NCBI GenBank assembly: GCA_051819765.1 | Contig: JBNJGT010000029.1 | Span: 1-20,903, forward strand | Direction of reading: 5' to 3' | From: JBNJGT01 sp051819765 | GTDB taxonomy: Archaea; Nanobdellota; Nanobdellia; Woesearchaeales; JACJVW01 | DNA length: 20,903 nucleotides | Part shown: positions 13,773 through 20,903 of the stretch, one piece after another | Position numbering within the stretch: the stretch's first letter is position 1 | How the letters are laid out: the number at the start of each line of letters is the position of its first letter | Translations under genes and position numbers: made by a program | Notes under the pieces: model-generated | Told to the model about the DNA's origin: nothing | Seen by the model: only the letters and a program-made list of their open reading frames with translations | Database searches by the model: none

Positions 13773-14906
13773 GTGAGAATAGCGATCTTTACAGATACAT
13801 TTCTACCCCAGATTAATGGGGTTGTTACTTCTACCGTCAATCTAGCGAAACGGCTGGCAGACAGGGGACATACAGTATATATCATTGCACCCCGATTTAA
13901 TGAGAAAAGCTCTTTTAAATATCCTCGAATCCATATACGGCGTGTTCCAGGAATTCGGGCCGGCTTTTATGAGGATTTCAAGCTTACACCTCTTCTTAAT
14001 CCATTGTTATACAAATATATCCAGCGACAGGGTATAGATATATACCATTTCCAGACTCCGATGAGCCTAGGATTTGAGGCGGTACTTTTGGGGCGTTTCT
14101 TCGGAAAACCGGTGATTGGCACGTTCCATACGTTTTTTGCGGAGAAGGAATATTTGAAACATTGTGGGCTTACTAGCGAAATATTTGAGCGGCTTGCTTG
14201 GGGTTACGCTACATTTTTCTATAATCAGGCAACACTTGTAACTTCTCCCAGCCCTGCAACCAAGAAGGAATTGGTTAAACAGGGGTGTAAACGTCCAATC
14301 GAGGTAATCTCAAATGGTATCGAACTGGAGTTTGACAACTCACGGAGCGATGCCGTCCGCAGAAAGCATAGTTCTGGTGGATTGTTGCTCTTGTTCGTGG
14401 GGCGCATGGCCCATGAGAAGAACCCTTTTTTTTTGATGGAGGTGATGAGGATACTCAAAAAAAAGGATTCAACAATCAGATTGCTGATGGTAGGAGACGG
14501 CCCCCAAAAGGAAGAAATTATGGCGAAAGCGCCGGATACTGTAGAATTCCTGGGGCTTATCGAGCATGCAGCCCTTATCAAATCTGGCATTTTTGGGGCT
14601 TGCGATGTTTTTGTGACTGCATCAAAGACTGAAAATCAGCCTATGACGCTTTTGGAAGCACAAGCGAATGGTTTGGTGTGTGTGGGACCCAAGGCGCAGG
14701 GTATCCCTGATTTGATTGGTCATAACCAAAATGGCTTGCTTGTTGAACCAGACAGCAAGAAATCCTTTGTTGATGCAATCCTCTCATTACGGGATGTAAT
14801 GCTAAGAAAGAAGTTGGCTGATTGTTCTCGTGAATCAATAAAGGAGCATGATATGGAGCGTGTTGTTGATCGATGGGAAGAGATCTATGAAGAGGCGAGG
14901 GCATGA
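13773..14906 (+). CDS. Family 4 glycosyltransferase (GT-B fold)
   Basis: Transfers a sugar from an activated nucleotide-sugar donor to a lipid or glycan. The 377-residue protein has the N-terminal acceptor half with FTDTFLPQINGVVTSTVNLAKRL (about 6-29) and GTFHTFF near 117. The C-terminal donor half has LLFVGRMAHEKNP (about 205-217), a LLMVGDGPQ segment and an E-x7-E motif in KTENQPMTLLEAQANG (about 284-299). It resembles diacylglycerol glucosyltransferases and alpha-mannosyltransferases of the MgtA/PimB type; the substrate cannot be read from sequence. The GTG start at 13773 is chosen by TATA spacing over TTG at 13761. It overlaps the sulfotransferase gene by 4 bases. Base composition looks more A/T-rich than the flanking operons, a hint of separate origin. 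Confidence 0.88.
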   Translation: MRIAIFTDTFLPQINGVVTSTVNLAKRLADRGHTVYIIAPRFNEKSSFKYPRIHIRRVPGIRAGFYEDFKLTPLLNPLLYKYIQRQGIDIYHFQTPMSLGFEAVLLGRFFGKPVIGTFHTFFAEKEYLKHCGLTSEIFERLAWGYATFFYNQATLVTSPSPATKKELVKQGCKRPIEVISNGIELEFDNSRSDAVRRKHSSGGLLLLFVGRMAHEKNPFFLMEVMRILKKKDSTIRLLMVGDGPQKEEIMAKAPDTVEFLGLIEHAALIKSGIFGACDVFVTASKTENQPMTLLEAQANGLVCVGPKAQGIPDLIGHNQNGLLVEPDSKKSFVDAILSLRDVMLRKKLADCSRESIKEHDMERVVDRWEEIYEEARA

Positions 14907-15526
14907 AGATTTTTTGTATAGGGTTATCAAAAACTGCTACAACGGCAGTCTCTTATGCATTAGCATATCTGGGATACACAGTGAAACACTATCCTCTTGA
15001 TTGTTTTTACCTGGGAGCTGATGGGAAAGTCTATCTCAATCCACAGCAGGTAGCACGATATGATGGTATAAGTGATACAGTCGCTGCAAGGTTTTTTAAG
15101 GAGCTTGATTGCTACTTTCCTGATTCTTTATTTATCTATACTACCCGGGAGCTGGAGTCATGGCTTCAATCATGCCAAAATACCTTTTGGTACGGACAAT
15201 TGTTCAAACAACGGGACAAGTCGAATCAACTGCATTATGAGCTTTATAGTGCTATTGATTTTGATCGAGAAGGATTCAAAGAAGGGTACTTACGACATCA
15301 TAGGGCGGTATATTCCTATTTCAAAGGGCGTCAAGACTTTCTGGTAATGGATATCAGTAAGGGTGCTGGGTGGGATAAGTTGTGCTCCTTCTTAGGTGTA
15401 GAGAAGCCTTCTATTCCTTTCCCTCAAGTTGATTGTTTCTGGGCCGGTTTTTTCAAGAAAGCACCTATACAAAGATTAAGGGATATTTGGCCTTTTTATA
15501 TAAGAAGAAGGCCCTCCTGGGATTAG
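14903..15526 (+). CDS. Sulfotransferase family protein
   Basis: This 207-residue protein belongs to the PAPS-dependent sulfotransferase superfamily. The 5'-phosphosulfate loop is GLSKTATTAV at residues 8-17, and a Y-T-T-R-E-L-E-S-W segment (about 84-92) corresponds to the 3'-phosphate-binding region. The rest is helical with many aromatics and a basic end. It is close in size to the compact bacterial group, which sometimes acts on glycolipids or glycans. ATGA overlap with the glycosyltransferase implies coupled translation and a common product, perhaps a sulfated surface glycolipid or glycan. That product is inferred, and no PAPS-synthesis gene is in the window. Confidence 0.78.
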   Translation: MKIFCIGLSKTATTAVSYALAYLGYTVKHYPLDCFYLGADGKVYLNPQQVARYDGISDTVAARFFKELDCYFPDSLFIYTTRELESWLQSCQNTFWYGQLFKQRDKSNQLHYELYSAIDFDREGFKEGYLRHHRAVYSYFKGRQDFLVMDISKGAGWDKLCSFLGVEKPSIPFPQVDCFWAGFFKKAPIQRLRDIWPFYIRRRPSWD

Positions 15527-15538
15527 GCATCCTTTGTT

Positions 15539-17144
15539 TTAAGGTTTGATTTTGCTGGAGGTTGGTCTGTCAGCTACCTGTTCTTCTTTGTCTTCGGGTT
15601 CTTCAGTTTTAGTCGTTTCTGTTTCTTGAGTTGTTTTTGGTTTTTCTTCAGTTGTCTCTGGTTCTTCGGTTGTTTTTGGTCCTTCTTTGGGTTCTTCAGT
15701 TTCTTGAGTTGTTTCTGTTTCTTCTTCAGTTGTCTCTGGTTCTTCGGTTGTTTTTGGTGCTTCTTCGGGTTCTTCAGTTTCTTGAGTTGTTTTTGTCTCT
15801 TCAGGTTGTTCTTCTTCAGTTGTTTCTTCTTTAGTCTCTGTTTCTTGAGTTGTTTCTGTTTCTTCTTCAGTTGTCTCTGGTTCTTCGGTTGTTTTTGGTG
15901 CTTCTTCGGGTTCTTCAGTTTCTTGAGTTGTTTTTGGTTTTTCTTCAGTTGTTTCTTCTTTGGTCTTTGTTTCTTGAGTTGTTTTTGGTTTTTCTTCAGT
16001 TGTCTCTTCAGGTTGTNNNNNNNNNNNNNNNNNNNNNNNNNNNNNNNNNNNNNNNNNNNNNNNNNNNNNNNNNNNNNNNNNNNNNNNNNNNNNNNNNNNN
16101 NNNNNNNNNNNNNNNNGTTTCTTGAGTTGTTTTTGGTTTTTCTTCAGTTGTTTCTTCTTTGGTCTTTGTTTCTTGAGTTGTTTTTGGTTTTTCTTCAGTT
16201 GTCTCTTCAGGTTGTTCTTTCTCTTTTGCTTCAGTCGTCTCTTCAGGTTTTGTTTCTTCTTTTGTTTCCTGCTTTCTTCGAGGTCTCTTCAGTTCAATCT
16301 GCTGCATGATGAGAAGGTCTTCGGTTGAGAGTTTTTCCTTGTTCTTGATCTTGTCAAGAACTACCTCTTCCTTGCTTTGGAGCTCCTTCTCATACTCTTT
16401 TTTCTTCTGCTTCTTTTTCTTCGCTGATTCGCGTGCAGCGGTATTTTCTGTATCCCTGACATCCTTGAGTTTTTCACGTAGTTGCTTGTTCTTCTCTGTA
16501 TATTCTTTTTTTAGGTCAAAGAATTTCTTGTAGGCTTCTTGTTCTTTCTTCTTGATCTCGTCTATTTGAGAAGAGATCTTGATGATGTTCTCGTGCTTTT
16601 CCTGGCTCTCTTTTGCGAACTGCTGAATCTTCTTGTGATTCGCGTCAGCGTCTTTCTTCAGATTATCGATCTCTTTGGAGAGATCGTGGGATTGTTCCCA
16701 GATGTCACTGACACTGCTTGCTTCATTGTATTGCTTGCGCAGTCCCTTGATCTTTTTCATCATCGATTTTTCCCGATCAAAGGACATGGGTTCGGTCTCA
16801 AGCTTTCGCTCGAGCTTTTCGATGTTTTCGACGATTTTTGAGGGGTCGCCTTGAAGATTGTACTTGGTTTGGATAGACTTTTTCTCTTTTTTGATGTCTT
16901 TTATGTCTTTGATCTTGTCGTTGATCTCTTTGTTAGCCTTTTCCCTTTCCTTCTTCAGCTCCTTGACCTGATTGGTTAGTTCGTTTCGCCGTTTCTTTTC
17001 TTCTTTAATCAGGTTGATGGAGTTTGCAATCTCTTTGGCGTATTTCTCTTTCTCTTTGTACCACTTCTCTTTCTCTGTATTGAGTTGGTGCAACTCCTCT
17101 TTCAATTGCTTCACTTCTTCCCTCACGTCCTTTCCTTCTGACAT
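15539..17144 (-). CDS. COG1340-like coiled-coil protein with Thr/Glu/Pro repeat tail, interrupted by an assembly gap
   Basis: From the ATG at 17144 the protein is almost continuous charged coiled coil for about 285 residues. A KYNLQGDPSKIVENIEKLE-type segment near residue 95, followed by a TEPMSFDREKSMMKKI-type segment, matches the archaeal uncharacterised coiled-coil family COG1340. After a basic break (LKRPRRKQ) comes a low-complexity tail of TTEEKPKTTQET-type repeats, ending in DRPTSSKIKP and TAA at 15539. One hundred N (16017-16116) split the tail and shift the apparent frame. Removing the N and one copy of the 99-base identical flank restores one frame of 468 codons. The gene follows P1/L12 by 27 bases and is probably in the uL1 operon. 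The tail resembles mucin-like or spacer sequence, but no signal peptide is present. Confidence 0.8.
15699..15936 (-). repeat. 97-base direct repeat with 141-base period in the tail
   Basis: Positions 15699-15795 and 15840-15936 are identical by eye. They are offset by 141 bases (47 codons), so the reading frame is preserved. Shorter relatives of the same 30-50-base unit fill the rest of 15590-16260. Confidence 0.85.
15918..16215. repeat. 99-base identical sequences flanking a run of 100 N
   Basis: Positions 15918-16016, directly left of the N run, and 16117-16215, directly right of it, are identical over 99 bases. The N run is 16017-16116, exactly 100 bases, as scaffolders insert for gaps of unknown size. 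A shared end of 99 bases is typical of a de Bruijn k-mer overlap, so the true distance may be zero or any number of repeat units. Confidence 0.9.
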
Positions 17145-17171
17145 CTATCGAACCCTATCAATTAAAAAAAT

Positions 17172-17486
<315 letters not shown>

Positions 17487-17496
17487 TTTATACCTC

Positions 17497-18342
17497 CTAG
17501 TTTTCTAAAGCTTTAAGTGCGCTCATTTGGGCATGAGCTTTTGAGATTAATGTCTCAACAGTGTCTTTTGTGACAAAGGCTGATTCAAGACTGAGGGCTT
17601 GTGCCTGTGCCTGAGCCTTTGTGACCAACAATGGTGCGTTGTCTCTTGTGATGTGTCCGATCTCCATGGAGAGTGCGAGGGCATCCTGTGCTGCGGAGAT
17701 GAAGTTCTCACGCAATACATCCTCGTCGACATCCAGCACACTCTTGGTGAAGATTGTTCCGTCCTCATAGATTGCCTGCAGGTCAAGTCCGACAGACATG
17801 GGCTTGATGTCAAGCCGTCCGAGAATCTCTGCAAGTTTTGCACCAATCTCTTCTCCTTCTTTGCAGACGACTGTGTCCTGCTTGATGGCAATCTTTCCGC
17901 CTTCAACACCTGTCTTGATTCCGAATGAACCTAGTTCACCGATGATGGGCCCAGGAGCGAAGGTGGTTGCGCCTGCCTTTACTTCAATGTCTTTTGGTGC
18001 AGCCTGGCCAGCTTTTGCCGGTGCACTGCTCTGGCTCTTCTTGATGGTCCTGAAAAGGCCGAATGGATTCTCTTTGGTGAAAAGGAGAGCTGGCATGCCT
18101 CGGAAATAGTCTGCTAGGCCATCGATATTCTCTTTCTTTTCCTTTGCTTGATCAAAGGCAATCCGCATGAGTCGTTTCTTGGTCATGAAGATCTCAACCT
18201 TTCCCCGTAGTTTCTCTCTCATCTTCTGGAGCTGGGGTGCCGGGAGATTTTCCAGGTCCACGATACCGATGATGGGGTAATCCTGCATCAATCTGGTAAT
18301 TTTTGCTACAGTTTCTTTTTTATGCGGTGCTACATGTGCCAT
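17497..18342 (-). CDS. rpl10: Ribosomal protein uL10 (P0)
   Basis: Forms the base of the ribosomal stalk, binding 23S rRNA and P1 dimers. The 281-residue protein begins with the rRNA-binding domain (HKKETVAKITRLM, then VEIFMTKKRLMRIAF). It has the archaeal insertion domain (about 110-180, with APGPIIGELGSFGIKTGVEGGKIAI) and helical segments near the C-terminus that bind P1 dimers (AQAQAQALSLESAF and related). It ends SALKALEN and lacks the acidic linker and terminal GLGALF-type peptide usual in archaeal uL10 (about 310-340 residues). That peptide is present only on P1. The start ATG is 2 bases past the uL1 stop, with GGAG upstream. Confidence 0.95.
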   Translation of the reverse strand: MAHVAPHKKETVAKITRLMQDYPIIGIVDLENLPAPQLQKMREKLRGKVEIFMTKKRLMRIAFDQAKEKKENIDGLADYFRGMPALLFTKENPFGLFRTIKKSQSSAPAKAGQAAPKDIEVKAGATTFAPGPIIGELGSFGIKTGVEGGKIAIKQDTVVCKEGEEIGAKLAEILGRLDIKPMSVGLDLQAIYEDGTIFTKSVLDVDEDVLRENFISAAQDALALSMEIGHITRDNAPLLVTKAQAQAQALSLESAFVTKDTVETLISKAHAQMSALKALEN

Positions 18343-18344
18343 TT

Positions 18345-18998
18345 TTATTCTCCGATTGGTACTGGTTTTCCCATGGTTAGCTTGAGCATTGAGCCTTTGA
18401 TATTATTCTTCTCCAGTGGCAGGTGATGCATGAGCTGATCGTAGATTGCCATGACTGTATCAGCAATCTTCTCATCATCTGAATCTTCTTTTCCGACGAT
18501 GGTCTGGTACATCAGATGCTTTTTCACGCTGATGTGGATCACTTTTTGGAGTCGTTCCTTTACTGCCTGAAGATTGGCGTTTGGTGGTACGACGCAGCCT
18601 GCCTTTGGGTTTGGCATCTTTCCTCGTGGCCCAAGGGCGCGACCGAAGGTCTGGGCAATCTTGCTCATCAGATTTGCCTGCGCGACAAAAAAATCATAGC
18701 TGTTTGCAAGTTTCTTCACATCCTTCTTTTGTTTGAAGGTTGCGAATTCGTCGTTATGGATCGCGTGATCGAAGGTTTCCTTTGCCTGCTCGTAGAGTTC
18801 AGTCCCTACAAGGCCGCAGACTTTTACGGGAAAATCCTTTGGGTGTGGTAGGTCCACGAAGAAATCTACCTGCTGGTCAGGTTTTTTGAGATTGAGATTC
18901 TTAAGCGTGATAATCAGGTCTATACTCTGCTTGAAATTTCGTTTGGGAGTCTTTTCCTTAGCTTCCTTTAATGCCTTAAGCACTTCCTGGCGTTTCAT
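18345..18998 (-). CDS. rpl1: Ribosomal protein uL1
   Basis: This 217-residue protein of the mobile L1 stalk shows the archaeal sequence from EALK-like helix 1 (KALKEAKEKTPKRNFKQSIDLIITLKNLNLKK) through the GRALGPRGKMPNPKAG motif (about 129-144). The frame extends to an ATG at 19028, but GGAGGT at 19006-19011 lies seven bases before the ATG at 18998, and that start matches the family length. It is the first gene of uL1-uL10-P1. In methanogens uL1 represses its own operon by binding the mRNA, and an inverted repeat in the leader here could serve that role. uL11, often present upstream, is not in the window. Confidence 0.95.
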   Translation of the reverse strand: MKRQEVLKALKEAKEKTPKRNFKQSIDLIITLKNLNLKKPDQQVDFFVDLPHPKDFPVKVCGLVGTELYEQAKETFDHAIHNDEFATFKQKKDVKKLANSYDFFVAQANLMSKIAQTFGRALGPRGKMPNPKAGCVVPPNANLQAVKERLQKVIHISVKKHLMYQTIVGKEDSDDEKIADTVMAIYDQLMHHLPLEKNNIKGSMLKLTMGKPVPIGE

Positions 18999-19012
18999 AT
19001 GTATTACCTCCA

Positions 19013-19045
19013 CCCTACTATCGGCCATCGCGGATAGTCACTGGG
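19013..19045 (-). promoter_or_regulatory. Candidate uL1 autoregulatory hairpin in the operon leader
   Basis: In the minus-strand RNA, ACUAUC (19038-19033) pairs with GAUAGU (19022-19017) around a 10-base loop containing GAUGG. An outer CCC (19045-19043) pairs with GGG (19015-19013) across an asymmetric internal loop (AGUG opposite A). The element ends two bases before the GGAGGT site. A helix with an asymmetric internal loop is the general form of L1 targets on rRNA and mRNA, but I could not match the exact L1 consensus. Confidence 0.35.
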
Positions 19046-19070
19046 ATAGGAGCGGGAAATCGGGTCTTCT

Positions 19071-19078
19071 TTATAAAA
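19071..19078 (-). promoter_or_regulatory. TATA box of the uL1-uL10-P1 operon
   Basis: TTTTATAA on the minus strand, placing the transcript start near 19048 and giving a leader of about 50 bases. This is unlike the leaderless genes and leaves room for regulation. A second TATA-like element lies at 19126-19133, is self-complementary, and could act on either strand. Confidence 0.6.
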
Positions 19079-19412
19079 CTAACTGTTTTGTTGAATCTCT
19101 TTCCTGTTTGGCAATCGTGCCTGGGTTTATAAAAGCTTGTGTTGATCACTCTTAATGGTGTCTGCACTAGCATATGGGTTCTCGTCCGTTTCTAAAGACT
19201 AGGTGCACCTCATTTGTATGGGTAGTGTATTGGCTGGTAATGGTTGCTACTAATACGCTCTCGTTACTGTGGCTGTTGTCTCCATGATTGGTTTCTCATT
19301 TTACTGTAGGGGTGAGAGGATTCAGATGTATTTGTGGGGAGCTATTCATAAAGGCGAACTTACATATATTCTCAAGATTATTTTTCGGCTTTTGGTGGGG
19401 GTCAGCAAAAGC
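19079..19412. other. Divergent intergenic region, no firm gene
   Basis: This is the space between the uL1 operon and the tandem paralog genes. It contains a self-complementary TTTATAAA (19126-19133). On the plus strand, about 26 bases beyond it, a 15-codon frame runs from ATG at 19155 to TAG at 19202 (MVSALAYGFSSVSKD). This fits leaderless spacing but has no other support. I see no tRNA, and nothing else I can name up to the promoter at 19413. Confidence 0.3.
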
Positions 19413-19420
19413 TTTAAATA
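19413..19420 (+). promoter_or_regulatory. TATA box of the tandem paralog genes
   Basis: TTTAAATA centred 26-27 bases upstream of the ATG at 19443, which predicts a leaderless mRNA. Confidence 0.65.
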
Positions 19421-19442
19421 TGCTGTGAGTGTATGAGTAGGT

Positions 19443-19967
19443 ATGGCTGCTATCAATCTTGACCCTACCCTTGTGAAGTTCAAAGGGGTCTTTGATTTCC
19501 AGAATCTCTTCCAAACTATCTATGATTGGCTGGATGATCATGAATACGAGGTAAACGAGAAGATCTTCAAGCACAAGATCCCTACTCCAAAGGGGGCTGA
19601 AAAGGAAATCGAGTGGGCGGCACACCGGGAAGTGACCCACTATATCAAGTACAATATCAATTTCAAGTTCCGGATCTTCGATTTACGGGATGTTGAGATC
19701 CAGCGGGGAGAGCAAAAGCTCATGAAATCCTATGGGAAGGTCAGGGTCACTATCTCACCTGTATTGGAGGTGGATTATAATGATGTTTTCTCGGGCAACA
19801 AGTTCAAGCAGTTCCTGGGAAAATTATTTAATGACAGGGTCTATGATCCCGATATTGGAGCTTTGTATGCGGATCCTTTGCAGTATCGGATGTATCAGTT
19901 ACAGGCCCTTATAAAACAGACACTGGATATGGATGCGCAGTACAATGCATTCGAGGGGAGAGACTGA
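19443..19967 (+). CDS. Conserved-looking protein of unknown function, paralog A
   Basis: This 174-residue soluble protein is not recognised as a named family. It begins with a hydrophobic-aromatic helix (GVFDFQNLFQTIYDWLDD, about 15-32), then a charged strand, a THYIKYNINFKFRIFDLRDVEI segment (about 65-86), a basic-hydrophobic strand pair (GKVRVTISPVLEVDY) and a C-terminal helical part with LGKLFNDRVYD. It resembles the next gene product in the same order of features (see that entry). There is no signal peptide or membrane segment. It overlaps the next start by one base (TGATG), so the two are probably co-translated, perhaps as a heteromer. The promoter at 19413-19420 drives both. Confidence 0.75.
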   Translation: MAAINLDPTLVKFKGVFDFQNLFQTIYDWLDDHEYEVNEKIFKHKIPTPKGAEKEIEWAAHREVTHYIKYNINFKFRIFDLRDVEIQRGEQKLMKSYGKVRVTISPVLEVDYNDVFSGNKFKQFLGKLFNDRVYDPDIGALYADPLQYRMYQLQALIKQTLDMDAQYNAFEGRD

Positions 19968-20470
19968 TGCCGGAGCGAGAAGTAATCGTCAACAAGAAGC
20001 GGATCACCTATGAAGGGTTGTTTGATTCGAAAGGGGTCTATAAGCTGATAGAGGATTATTTTGATGATCTCAATTATGATAAGGTCGAAAAGAAGAACAT
20101 CGAGGTTGTGAAGCCTGAGGGAAAGTATGTTGAGATTGTCATGGAGCCGTATAAGAAGATCAGTGATTATATCAATGTCATAGTCAAGCTCCGGTTGATC
20201 CTATCTGATCTCAAGGATGTTGAGATAGAACGAGAGAAGAAAAAGGTCAAGGTCAATCAGGGAAAACTCCAGATTGTCATAGACGGGTACTATGAGACAG
20301 ACCATCAGAACAAGTGGCAGGCAAACCCTATCAATTTTTTCTTGCGCACGGTCTTCAATAAGTATTTTTTGGAGCCTTACACAAAGCAGGGCTTTGGTAA
20401 CTGCAAGAAGGATGTGACAGGGCTTGTCACAAAACTGCAGCGGTATCTTAATACGTTTCGGGGTTTTTGA
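19967..20470 (+). CDS. Conserved-looking protein of unknown function, paralog B
   Basis: This 167-residue protein is similar to its upstream neighbour. It has a shared start (YEGLFDSKGVYKLIEDYFDD), a charged strand, then KISDYINVIVKLRLILSDLKDVEIER with the same spacing and the same Asp-Val-Glu-Ile, followed by GKLQIVIDGYYETD and a C-terminal RTVFNKYF helix. I infer an old tandem duplication. The function is unknown. The region up to residue 50 is acidic and the middle is rich in Lys and Val. It overlaps the convergent HD-domain gene by 23 bases. Confidence 0.75.
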   Translation: MPEREVIVNKKRITYEGLFDSKGVYKLIEDYFDDLNYDKVEKKNIEVVKPEGKYVEIVMEPYKKISDYINVIVKLRLILSDLKDVEIEREKKKVKVNQGKLQIVIDGYYETDHQNKWQANPINFFLRTVFNKYFLEPYTKQGFGNCKKDVTGLVTKLQRYLNTFRGF

Positions 20471-20903
20471 GCTTGTGGACGCGCTGATGGAATGCTTTGA
20501 CCTTTTGGCGATATTCTTCTCCCAGTTCCTGGGCGAAGCGCTCCTCAACGTATGACTCGTCCTTTTCTCCGTCATGATCGAGGTTATCCGCGTAGGTTAT
20601 GACGAGTTCCTCTTTTGTTTCAGGCACAAAGTCTTTTGGGGGGAGAGGGAGTAGCTGCTGCTCGATGTCCTGTTTTGTGATGCCTATGCCGATGTGGCGC
20701 TCTGCAATGCGGGCGTGTTCTGGCAGGCCTTCTTTGTGAAGGATTTGTGCCCCGTATATGCCGTGCTTGATTGAGTCTGCTGTCTTGGGTGGTGCCTGGA
20801 AACGGCCTATGTCGTGGAGCAGTGCGCCTGTGGCAATGAGTTCCTTGTTGATGCCTGGGATGGACTGGGCGGTCTTGAGGGCGATACGCTGTACGGTTTT
20901 GGA
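20448..20903 (-). CDS. HD-domain phosphohydrolase, N-terminus beyond window
   Basis: The frame is open to the right edge, giving 151 residues of the C-terminal part. LLHDIGRF carries the His-Asp of the HD metal site, followed by KHGIYGAQILHKEGLP and a second histidine pattern in IAERHIGIGI. LPLPPKDFVPETKEELVITYADNLDH follows, where the late Asp completes an HD-type site. The arrangement matches the small archaeal/bacterial HDIG hydrolases of unknown substrate. The first helix with the initial metal histidine lies outside the window. It is convergent with paralog B. Confidence 0.85.
   Translation of the reverse strand, partial: SKTVQRIALKTAQSIPGINKELIATGALLHDIGRFQAPPKTADSIKHGIYGAQILHKEGLPEHARIAERHIGIGITKQDIEQQLLPLPPKDFVPETKEELVITYADNLDHDGEKDESYVEERFAQELGEEYRQKVKAFHQRVHKLKNPETY

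Noticed and set aside
15590..16260. CRISPR array or satellite
   Set aside because: The repeats are in-frame coding units with a 141-base period and no unique spacers. They continue the coiled-coil gene.
15626..16328. Plus-strand frames extremely rich in Phe, Leu, Cys and Ser that look like a hydrophobic membrane protein
   Set aside because: They are the antisense reading of the Thr/Glu/Pro repeat tail (Glu, Lys and Thr codons read backwards) and end at no conserved feature. The minus-strand gene has a clear coiled-coil start.
18999..19028. Earlier in-frame uL1 start at 19028
   Set aside because: The ribosome site GGAGGT would lie inside the coding sequence. The ATG at 18998 has correct spacing and gives the family length.

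Overview
The window is archaeal. It carries the archaeal/eukaryotic-type RNA polymerase subunit Rpo7 (RpoE'), Spt4, ribosomal proteins eS24, eS31, uL1, uL10 and the stalk protein P1/L12, an archaeal class I CCA-adding enzyme, and the SepRS/SepCysS pair for tRNA-dependent cysteine synthesis. Most first genes of transcription units have an A/T-rich TATA box (TTTATAA-like) centred 26-28 bases upstream of the start codon, which means leaderless mRNAs. Genes are tightly packed and convergent genes often overlap at their 3' ends. Shortened versions of several universal proteins and many unrecognised small proteins suggest a DPANN-type archaeon (Woesearchaeota/Pacearchaeota-like), but that placement is inference. 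A run of 100 N marks a scaffold gap, so this is probably a metagenome or draft assembly.

Layout. Positions 1-2400 hold accessory genes: a secreted small protein, a minimal TIM-barrel protein of the endonuclease IV/xylose isomerase fold, a protein with a possible winged-helix segment, and a 64-residue protein. Positions 2386-4075 (minus strand) hold leuA, preceded by a TATA box, a leaderless 16-codon leucine-rich leader peptide and a possible Shine-Dalgarno-sequestering hairpin. This looks like a leucine attenuation system, the most striking item in the window. Positions 4447-9786 are an aminoacylation island: SepCysS, CysRS, SepRS and CCA-adding enzyme in alternating orientation, giving both routes to Cys-tRNA(Cys). 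Positions 9799-12080 hold a CPA1-antiporter-like membrane protein missing the usual ion-binding aspartates, translationally coupled to endonuclease IV, then a lipoprotein whose body resembles archaellin/pilin beta domains.

Positions 12157-13734 are the conserved transcription/translation operon Fcf1-like PIN nuclease - rpo7 - spt4 - eS24 - eS31. A two-gene glycosyltransferase/sulfotransferase cassette follows (13744-15526). On the minus strand, 15539-19078 is the uL1-uL10-P1 operon followed by a COG1340-like coiled-coil protein with a Thr/Glu/Pro-rich repeat tail that contains the assembly gap. Positions 19413-20470 carry two tandem, mutually similar proteins of unknown function, and the right edge cuts an HD-domain phosphohydrolase.

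Functional links: leuA supplies the committed step to leucine and its leader could sense charged tRNA(Leu). SepRS makes Sep-tRNA(Cys), SepCysS converts it to Cys-tRNA(Cys), CysRS charges free cysteine directly, and the CCA enzyme matures the tRNA ends. The Rpo7/Spt4 and ribosomal operons are housekeeping.
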